From Candidatus Omnitrophota bacterium (GTDB lineage: Bacteria > Omnitrophota > Gorgyraeia > Duberdicusellales > 4484-171), in assembly GCA_028710385.1 (NCBI GenBank), contig JAQTUC010000008.1, positions 1-19,945 of the forward strand: 19,945 nt of DNA, written 5' to 3'. Under the pieces are notes generated by a model. That model saw only the letters and a program-made list of their open reading frames with translations, had not been told where the DNA came from and did not search any database. This document shows, piece after piece, positions 14,187 through 18,952 of the stretch; position 1 is the stretch's first letter, and each line of letters opens with the position of its first letter. The position numbers and the translations under genes were made by a program.

Positions 14187-14603
14187 ATGAAAATATTAAT
14201 GTTTTCCTTAGGTTTGCTTGTGTTTTCCTGTTTTATGCCTCATGCAACTTTTGCTGAATACGCATCAGAGTCTATAGGCAATGAAGTTACCCTGCACGGA
14301 CCATATTCGTGGCAGAGACTGGGAGTTGCCCTGGATAAAAAAATAGGCGATGACCTTATCTATGCTTATAGAATGCGGGATAAAACTGCATTTATGACTT
14401 TGCTTAATTCTTATGACGTGTTAAGGGTGACCAAGGATACAAAAGTTATTGTGTTGGACACTGAAACTTTAAAAGGCAGAGCTCATGTTGCCATTCTTAC
14501 CGGATTTTATAAAGGCATGTCCGGATGGGTTCCTGTGGAATGGCTCAAAGGAAATGGCCCGTATTATCTTTCAAAGGAGGGCGGAGAAGAAAGCAAAATC
14601 TGA
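14187..14603 (+). CDS. Unknown exported protein with a possible SH3-like end
   Basis: The 138-aa protein has a signal peptide (about 1-23, ending ATFA). Residues 34-75 are mostly helical in character, and residues 77-120 (YDVLRVTKDTKVIVLDTETL, then VAILTGFYKGMSGWVPVEWL) alternate short strands and end in GWVPVEWL, as bacterial SH3 domains often do. Such domains bind peptidoglycan or peptides, so an envelope role is plausible but unproven. The SD AGAGGGGG (14172-14179) is about 7 nt before the ATG and may be masked by an upstream CCCCCT. A terminator follows 86 nt after the stop. Confidence 0.75.
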   Translation: MKILMFSLGLLVFSCFMPHATFAEYASESIGNEVTLHGPYSWQRLGVALDKKIGDDLIYAYRMRDKTAFMTLLNSYDVLRVTKDTKVIVLDTETLKGRAHVAILTGFYKGMSGWVPVEWLKGNGPYYLSKEGGEESKI

Positions 14604-14626
14604 ATTTACGGATACCCACATTTTTG

Positions 14627-14654
14627 TTGAAAAAAATCTCTAAGGTAGTATGAT
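14627..14654 (+). promoter_or_regulatory. Promoter-like sequence in a gene-free gap
   Basis: TTGAAA (14627-14632), a 16-nt spacer and TATGAT (14649-14654) each match the sigma-70 consensus at five of six positions. The only thing downstream before the terminator at 14690-14719 is about 30 nt, so a transcript would be roughly 60 nt long. No gene follows within that range. Confidence 0.35.
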
Positions 14655-14689
14655 TATCAAAGATGTGGATATATGTGCATGAGAATTTT

Positions 14690-14719
14690 AAAGCGGCTTA
14701 GGTATCTAAGCCGCTTTTT
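14690..14719 (+). terminator. Rho-independent terminator
   Basis: An 11-bp perfect stem (14690-14700/14707-14717), a 6-nt loop and the run TTTTTGTTTT form a textbook terminator. It probably ends the transcript of the exported-protein gene at 14187, though a short RNA from 14627-14654 could also end here. Confidence 0.9.
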
Positions 14720-14738
14720 GTTTTCAAATGAGGTCAAC

Positions 14739-14948
14739 ATTTTTCCAAGGTAATCCGCTCGCCTCGCTCGCTTGGCGAAGCAGGCTTTGCGCTTGAAAAA
14801 TATGCGGTTATTTTAGATACTTCGGACGCTCTTTCCTCGCGTCCTCAGTATCAATTCGCACTGTGATTTTTTCTGCGTTTCTGCCTTACGCCAGCCAGCT
14901 TGAAAAAATCACGCGCTCACCCCGTTAGAAACAGAATCTCTAACGGGG
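14739..14948. repeat. Cluster of four consecutive hairpins before the gene at 14968
   Basis: The gene-free stretch 14604-14967 contains, after the terminator, four inverted repeats in a row: 14739-14749/14792-14801 (AT-rich arms around a GC-rich loop, one bulge), 14816-14829/14839-14852 (12 of 14 paired), 14863-14873/14902-14912 (11 bp perfect, T-run and A-run arms) and 14920-14929/14939-14948 (10 bp perfect, GC-rich). The last ends 6 nt before the SD of the next gene. The first resembles the hairpin at 9567-9605 in having ATTTTTCCAAG as its left arm and GGCGAAG in the loop. Confidence 0.6.
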
Positions 14949-14967
14949 CTCATTGAGGAGGTAAATT

Positions 14968-15384
14968 ATGAAAAAATCTATATTTTTGCTTGGGTTATTT
15001 ATTACAGCAAGCATATTGGTTTATGGAGAAAGCCCTTACGATGGAAACGGCTGGAAGCTGTTAAACAGGTATATAGAAGGCAGAACCATGCGCCGCGTTT
15101 TGCTCCAGGGTATTTATGAAGGAGCAGCGATAATTGAGGCGGATAAGGCAAAAGAGGTTTATTCCTCGGGAAACTACGAAAATATTGCTTTAATGGTTGA
15201 TGACTTTTACAGTGATGATAGCAATTTGTCCATACCGGTTACGCATGCTTTTTATGTTGTTTCAATGAAGCTTAAGAATAAACCAAAGGCTGAGATTGAC
15301 GAAATTGTAAAAAAATTCAGGAAAGGTTACAGGATGCAATTCATAAAACCTGAAAAAGCAAATAAACCATCTCCAGGGCAGTAA
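14968..15384 (+). CDS. Unknown small exported protein
   Basis: The 138-aa product has a signal peptide (about 1-20, ending LVYG) and a mainly helical mature part. The arrangement of a helix with G-x-x-x-G (GIYEGAA, 48-54), the segment YENIALMVDDFYSDDSNLSIPVTHAF (about 70-95) and a following helix loosely recalls the Rap1a/Tai family of small periplasmic helical proteins, but the usual cysteines are absent, so I treat it as unknown. The strong SD GAGGAGGT (14955-14961) is 6 nt before the ATG. It lies downstream of a run of hairpins and upstream of the PilZ gene with its own promoter-like sequence. Confidence 0.75.
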   Translation: MKKSIFLLGLFITASILVYGESPYDGNGWKLLNRYIEGRTMRRVLLQGIYEGAAIIEADKAKEVYSSGNYENIALMVDDFYSDDSNLSIPVTHAFYVVSMKLKNKPKAEIDEIVKKFRKGYRMQFIKPEKANKPSPGQ

Positions 15385-15420
15385 TCTTGAAAATATTTTT
15401 CTAAATATTTTTATAATAAG

Positions 15421-15448
15421 TTGACATAAAAACTGAATATGATAAATT
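15421..15448 (+). promoter_or_regulatory. Possible promoter abutting the PilZ gene
   Basis: A perfect TTGACA (15421-15426) is followed after 16 nt by TAAATT (15443-15448); an alternative TATGAT at 15438 is too close. The ATG comes 5 nt later with no SD. Just upstream is an all-AT inverted repeat (15390-15398/15403-15411), which may end the preceding transcript weakly. Confidence 0.4.
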
Positions 15449-15453
15449 AAAAA

Positions 15454-15828
15454 ATGATGATAGAACAGAGGAAGCATCCGCGGATAAACAAATCAATGAT
15501 TATCCGCTTCAGGCTTTTAGGGAGCCACCTGGGCATGTCTTCAAGATGCGAAGATATTTCAGAGGGCGGTATGCGCCTTTCTATCCTCCAAAGGCTTGAT
15601 TTGGGTATGAGCCTTACTTTGGATTTTAAACTGGAGGAAACAGCCGAACCTATTACCGCAAAGGCAAAGGTAGTATGGCAAAATGACAGAGATAACGCAT
15701 ACTATCCTTTTGTGGTAGGTTTAAAATTCTTCAAAATTTCACCTGCCGACAGCAAAAAAATACACGATTATGTAACAACAATGCTTTGCAGGGAAAACCC
15801 GGCCGATGCCGCCAGGTCAAATAACTAA
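15454..15828 (+). CDS. PilZ-domain protein (probable c-di-GMP receptor)
   Basis: The 124-aa protein is essentially one PilZ domain. Both binding motifs are present: RxxxR as RKHPR (R6, R10) and DxSxxG as DISEGG (D34, S36, G39), followed by the beta-barrel strands MRLSI, MSLTLDFKL, TAKAKVVWQ and FVVGLKFFKI and a C-terminal helix. PilZ domains with these motifs bind cyclic di-GMP and control motility, pili or exopolysaccharide by contact with a partner. There is no second domain, so it probably works as a stand-alone adaptor. Two consecutive ATGs (15454 and 15457) are possible starts. The prepilin peptidase at 8722 is the only other pilus-related gene in view. Confidence 0.92.
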   Translation: MMIEQRKHPRINKSMIIRFRLLGSHLGMSSRCEDISEGGMRLSILQRLDLGMSLTLDFKLEETAEPITAKAKVVWQNDRDNAYYPFVVGLKFFKISPADSKKIHDYVTTMLCRENPADAARSNN

Positions 15829-15851
15829 TCCGGTATTTCCCCGTTTTTATC

Positions 15852-16703
15852 ATGAATTATCAAACAAAAAAAAGCATAACAAGAGAAACTATATTGTTTC
15901 TGATATTTCTGGCAGGAATTTTTCTTATTGTGCTGGCTGAGCATCATAAAGCGATAGCCGTAAACAATCACGCAGAGAAAGGTTTTTTAGCCGGAAGGCT
16001 TTTTATCGCTGTTCCGGATGGGGATAATTTACAGTCAAAAGAAACAGTTTATTCCCATATGGCAAAGTCATCCTTTTTGTACAAAATAGGTTTTACGGTG
16101 TTGGTTGCGTATGCGCTCTATGTTGTTGCCAGGCTCATACCCTGGGCCGGCAGAAAAATAAAGAGAAAACATTCAGGCAGGCATTACGTAAAAGGAGGAT
16201 TAAATATGAATAACTGGATGAAGCAAAATTGGTTTAAGGCCGGATTGTTACTTTGTTTTATGATCATGAGTCTTTCAGTTGCCTATTATTTTGTATTATT
16301 CCTTCCGGGTACAAATAACCATAAGGTTATTGAAGAAACAGTGTCAAAGACAACGGCAGATAATGTAGAGCTGCAAAATAAATGTTTTGCGGCCGCCAGC
16401 GCATTTTTTAAAGAAAGCGGATTTGACTCTAAAAGTTCAGGATTCCAAAACCACTACAACAATAAGCTCAATAAATGTTTTATAAATATAAAATCCGCTA
16501 AAATGGGCGAGGATGGGCGTTTAAGCTTCAATAATCTTTTATACGATGTTTACAACCGTAAAAAATACGGCGAATATTCATGGAAACCGGAAGAAGGAAA
16601 AAATTACTGGGAAGTTAAACCTACTGTCTGCTTCATGCTGGATAAAGACTGCGGGGCTATAGAAGATTATGAGAATTTCATAAAAGTATACATAGAAGAA
16701 TAA
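15852..16703 (+). CDS. Two membrane-protein modules in one frame (possible fusion)
   Basis: The 283-codon frame holds two unlike modules. Residues 1-118 have two membrane segments (about 13-29 and 76-95) and end in a basic tail. Residues 119-283 start with a new membrane segment (about 128-150; LLLCFMIMSLSVAYYFVLFL) and carry a cysteine-bearing soluble domain (NKLNKCFINIKS, then VCFMLDKDCGAI and FIKVYIEE) of a kind seen in many uncharacterised bacterial proteins. ATG 16206 (M119) has a perfect SD, AAAGGAGG (16191-16198), 7 nt upstream, whereas ATG 15852 has none. So either two in-frame genes have lost the stop between them, or an internal start makes a second, shorter protein. Function is unknown for both parts. 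Confidence 0.75.
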   Translation: MNYQTKKSITRETILFLIFLAGIFLIVLAEHHKAIAVNNHAEKGFLAGRLFIAVPDGDNLQSKETVYSHMAKSSFLYKIGFTVLVAYALYVVARLIPWAGRKIKRKHSGRHYVKGGLNMNNWMKQNWFKAGLLLCFMIMSLSVAYYFVLFLPGTNNHKVIEETVSKTTADNVELQNKCFAAASAFFKESGFDSKSSGFQNHYNNKLNKCFINIKSAKMGEDGRLSFNNLLYDVYNRKKYGEYSWKPEEGKNYWEVKPTVCFMLDKDCGAIEDYENFIKVYIEE

Positions 16704-16720
16704 TAAAGCCCAAAATCTTC

Positions 16721-16748
16721 TTGCCTTAATAAGCCTCTATGCTATAAT
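16721..16748 (+). promoter_or_regulatory. Promoter upstream of the tRNA region
   Basis: TTGCCT (16721-16726), a 16-nt spacer and a perfect TATAAT (16743-16748) precede a gene-free stretch of about 190 nt and then the tRNA. It is the best promoter match in this part and probably drives a long tRNA precursor. Confidence 0.6.
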
Positions 16749-16765
16749 TCTCTACATTGCAAATG

Positions 16766-16861
16766 GCATTTAGCCGCCGATACGGTGGCTTTTAAATGCC
16801 GAGGTAGCTTCCGCCGGAGGCGGACCCGCTAAATGGAAAATTAAGGTGGCGGGCAGTCGGT
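16766..16861 (+). pseudogene. Broken duplicate of the tRNA-Phe leader and 5' end
   Basis: The segment GGTGGCTTTTAAAT plus GCCGAGGTAGCT (to 16809) matches the sequence leading into and beginning the real tRNA (16927-16952) with four differences in 26 positions. The next tRNA block, CAGTCGGT, appears at 16854-16861 after a 44-bp insert (16810-16853) that starts TCCGCC and ends GGCGGG and can fold on itself. Both leaders have a short stem CAYTTA/TAARTG with a T-A pair here and a C-G pair at the real tRNA, a compensatory change. It reads as a tandem copy of the tRNA start interrupted by a palindromic insert. Confidence 0.5.
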
Positions 16862-16940
16862 GTCCGACTTCGCTACTATGAAAAATGAGCGTAAAGAATT
16901 TTAGAAAACATGCCATCACTTAATGTGGTGGTTCTTAAGT

Positions 16941-17013
16941 GCCGAGGTAGCTCAGTCGGTAGAGCGAAGGACTGAAAATCCTTGCGTGGGGAGTTCGATT
17001 CTCTCCCTCGGCA
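16941..17013 (+). tRNA. tRNA-Phe (GAA anticodon)
   Basis: The 73-nt sequence folds into a complete cloverleaf: acceptor GCCGAGG/CCTCGGC, D stem GCTC/GAGC with loop AGTCGGTA, anticodon stem AAGGA/TCCTT with loop CTGAAAA (anticodon GAA), a 5-nt variable loop GCGTG, T stem GGGAG/CTCTC (one G-T) with loop TTCGATT, and discriminator A. CCA is not encoded. Its last 18 nt plus one base are copied at 17121-17139, marking it as an integration target. Confidence 0.96.
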
Positions 17014-17014
17014 C
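16996..17014. repeat. Attachment-site copy 1 (3' end of tRNA-Phe)
   Basis: Nineteen bases from the T loop through the discriminator base and one further C are repeated exactly at 17121-17139. Tyrosine-recombinase elements commonly integrate at tRNA 3' ends and restore the gene with a copy carried by the element. Confidence 0.8.
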
Positions 17015-17120
17015 GTTTTCTTTGGCTCGATAATCCATCAGAAAACTACGTTTTTATTCAGTGCCTTGCTTGTATCGGATGTAATGTTGGGAAGCTTTTG
17101 CTACCGCAAAAGATTACATA

Positions 17121-17139
17121 CGATTCTCTCCCTCGGCAC
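17121..17139. repeat. Attachment-site copy 2
   Basis: This is an exact 19-bp direct repeat of 16996-17014, 125 bp downstream. No integrase gene lies between the copies, so the 125-bp interval is too small to be the whole element. It is either a deletion remnant or the junction between two elements in tandem. Confidence 0.8.
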
Positions 17140-17151
17140 TGTATTATTTTA

Positions 17152-17171
17152 GGGGGGTTTCATAACCCCCC
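17152..17171 (+). terminator. GC-rich hairpin, probable terminator
   Basis: GGGGGGTT (17152-17159), loop TCAT and AACCCCCC (17164-17171) form a perfect 8-bp stem, followed by GTTTCTATT. The T-tract is imperfect, but the position after the tRNA and att copy suits transcript end formation. Confidence 0.55.
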
Positions 17172-17186
17172 GTTTCTATTGAGATT

Positions 17187-17227
17187 AGGCGTAATTGTAT
17201 TGAAATATATACGATTACGCCTTTTTT
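17187..17227 (+). terminator. Rho-independent terminator insulating the element
   Basis: A 14-bp stem (17187-17200/17209-17222, one wobble), an 8-nt loop and six Ts (17222-17227) make a strong terminator. With the hairpin just upstream it shields the element genes from tRNA transcription. Confidence 0.85.
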
Positions 17228-17281
17228 GTTTCTTTAGCGTCCTTTGTATGGTTTTAGGTTTATTTATAGACTTTAGCGAGT

Positions 17282-17301
17282 TATAGTCTCATATAGTCTC
17301 A
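17282..17301. repeat. Tandem 10-bp repeat before the first element gene
   Basis: TATAGTCTCA occurs twice without a gap (17282-17291, 17292-17301), ending 14 nt before the SD at 17316. A weaker relative, TATAGACTTT, stands at 17265-17274. Candidate operator or short iteron pair for the winged-helix protein encoded next. Confidence 0.5.
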
Positions 17302-17326
17302 AAACTCTATGGTGTAGGAGGCCAGC

Positions 17327-17905
17327 ATGAAAAGAATGACTCCGGCAACAAGATTATTTCTCAACATCTTAAAAGGCAAATATAAATACTTTGCTGAACG
17401 AAAAATGTTAGCTATTGACGGATCGTTTTATTGCATTGACAAGCATCTAATAGAACAGCTAGGCATAAGCGATAACACAATCAGACGAGCGCGTATCTTC
17501 TTAAAAGAAGCCGGTGAGATTAACTATGTTATTGGCAGACACAAAGGAGTACCTACCCGTTATTGGATCATCCCAAAGGGTGCCAAAAAGGAACCCATCC
17601 AACCTGTCAAGGAAGCCAAAATGGAACCCTCTGCGCAAAATGCAAAGGGTGCCAATTTGTCAACAAAGCAAGCCAATTTGGTTGCAGAAGGAAGCCAAAT
17701 TGATACCCTTGATAATAAGGGAGTAATTAAAGATGAAAATAAAGATGTGTCGAGTATTTCTTCTTTGAGCGAAGAAATAAAAGAAGGCATAAAAGCCTAT
17801 GCCAGATCTTTCGGTATTCTAAAAGCAAGTAACCTACTCATAGACAAAGGATACGACAAGAATCTAATAGAAAAGATATTAGAAGAGGCAACAGTCAATG
17901 CATAA
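17327..17905 (+). CDS. Winged-helix DNA-binding protein of the integrated element
   Basis: The 192-aa protein has an N-terminal winged-helix region (about 8-82): helix-turn-helix LIEQLGISDNTIRRARIFLK (41-60) followed by the wing INYVIGRHKGVPTRYWIIP. A polar, alanine-, lysine- and asparagine-rich linker runs to about 145 and a helical C-terminal segment (149-190) follows. This resembles phage or plasmid replication-organiser or regulator proteins rather than a metabolic regulator. The SD AGGAGG (17316-17321) is 5 nt before the ATG. A tandem 10-bp repeat directly upstream may be its binding site. The stop overlaps the next start (ATGCATAA), so it heads an operon with the three genes that follow. 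Confidence 0.75.
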   Translation: MKRMTPATRLFLNILKGKYKYFAERKMLAIDGSFYCIDKHLIEQLGISDNTIRRARIFLKEAGEINYVIGRHKGVPTRYWIIPKGAKKEPIQPVKEAKMEPSAQNAKGANLSTKQANLVAEGSQIDTLDNKGVIKDENKDVSSISSLSEEIKEGIKAYARSFGILKASNLLIDKGYDKNLIEKILEEATVNA

Positions 17906-18176
17906 ATTTATAGGGGTTCTAATCAAGAAAATACTATTAATAAAATTAAAAAATCCGCATTTAAGGGCTATTAAACAATTCATTATGACATACGAATTAT
18001 TTTATTCGGACCATTTTTCTCTAACCCCTTATAGCCAATCAGCTTGCCGGTTGCTTTCGGCGGGCTTCTATAATCCTTTAGACGAAAGCAACCGCATGCT
18101 TCCCATAAAACAAACTAACCCACAAAGCTCATACTGGATGAAAACAGGGGCGAGAGGAAAGAGGGAGATAAACTAA
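17898..18176 (+). CDS. Small unknown protein of the element
   Basis: This 92-aa frame is basic at the N-terminus (MHKFIGVLIKKILLIKLK) and has no recognisable domain. It is kept because it overlaps the preceding gene by 8 nt and the following one by 1 nt (TAATG), the usual sign of a coupled operon, and because it fills a gap that would otherwise be 270 bp long. A possible SD, GAAGAGG, lies about 9 nt upstream. It could be a small partner of the DNA-binding proteins on either side. The codon pattern is not strong enough to be certain it is translated. Confidence 0.5.
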   Translation: MHKFIGVLIKKILLIKLKNPHLRAIKQFIMTYELFYSDHFSLTPYSQSACRLLSAGFYNPLDESNRMLPIKQTNPQSSYWMKTGARGKREIN

Positions 18177-18952
18177 TGGAAAAAGGCAGGATTACCAAAG
18201 AGGAACAGTTCAGAAGATTTATGCTATTACTTAAGTTTATTTTTACTTTTAGGTATGCCACAAGAAAGCAGTTAGATAGCTTCGCTAAACTTATTATCGG
18301 CTTAAAACATCCTCAATGGTTGGTTGACTATTCTATAAAACAAGGCTTAGTTACCAGCTACCAGGAACCTCTCTCTAGAAGCAAGATATACCACTTAACC
18401 CGTAGAGGCAAAAAACTGATTAATAAAGATGTATCAATGGTCAGCCGTTACCACTTTGAGAAAAGGCATGCCGGGATGAATACCTTTAACCACCATAATC
18501 TTTTAGTAGAAGCTTTCTTCTTGCTGCAAAAGCAGCTTAAGATTAAAGAATGGGTCTGTGAATGGGTTCTAAGAATAGATAAACCCAGAAAAGATAAGAT
18601 CCCTGACGGTCTGGTAATGCTATCGGATGATACAAAAATAGCTCTTGAGGCGGAAACAAGCTATAAAACCAAAGAAGCTTTAAGGACAGTAGTTAGTCTG
18701 TATTGTTATGACATAGAAGAGCTTTCTCTGTATAACGCAGTTTTAGTAATAGCTCAAGATATGCTTACTTACGAAAGCATTAAGGATAAACTTTATAGCA
18801 TTGATCAGGAATTCTGCAGCAGAAACTTCATTTTAACTGAAATTAATATGTTGCGAGAAGGCTTATGTTTTTATCAATCAGACACAATAGCTCTAGTGGA
18901 GGCCCTTAAGCTGTTACCAAAAAGAGAGGTATCCTATGCAGAAGAAGTTTAG
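18176..18952 (+). CDS. Replication-relaxation-like protein
   Basis: The 258-aa product has an N-terminal winged helix (about 11-85; FIFTFRYATRKQLDSFA, then a wing with KIYHLTRRGKKLI) and a C-terminal alpha/beta domain. The latter has HH at 106-107, KIPDG (141-145) and IALEAET (155-161) before a helix ending SLYCYD, a layout like the replication-relaxation (Replic_Relax) family of plasmids and conjugative elements and like PD-(D/E)xK nuclease folds (D144, E158 and E160, with K164 or K166). Such proteins are thought to act at the origin in mobile elements. The start overlaps the previous stop (TAATG). The assignment is from the pattern only. Confidence 0.65.
   Translation: MEKGRITKEEQFRRFMLLLKFIFTFRYATRKQLDSFAKLIIGLKHPQWLVDYSIKQGLVTSYQEPLSRSKIYHLTRRGKKLINKDVSMVSRYHFEKRHAGMNTFNHHNLLVEAFFLLQKQLKIKEWVCEWVLRIDKPRKDKIPDGLVMLSDDTKIALEAETSYKTKEALRTVVSLYCYDIEELSLYNAVLVIAQDMLTYESIKDKLYSIDQEFCSRNFILTEINMLREGLCFYQSDTIALVEALKLLPKREVSYAEEV

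Larger units (their letters stand above)
17014..17326. other. Element boundary region without genes
   Basis: This 313-bp stretch has no credible gene. From left to right it holds a 106-bp spacer (17015-17120) with a 7-bp hairpin CTTTTGC/GCAAAAG near its end, the second att copy (17121-17139), two terminator-like hairpins (17152-17171 and 17187-17227), and a tandem 10-bp repeat TATAGTCTCA (17282-17291 and 17292-17301) just before the SD of the first element gene. The tandem repeat could bind a regulator or initiator. Confidence 0.6.

Noticed and set aside
17098..17286. A 62-codon ORF downstream of the tRNA
   Set aside because: It crosses the att copy and two terminator stems, so its openness is incidental.
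263..18702. Minus-strand ORFs of 60-225 codons across the window
   Set aside because: All lie opposite strongly supported + strand genes or hairpins, lack SDs and show no recognisable domains; the longest (9794-10471) is the shadow of aroC.
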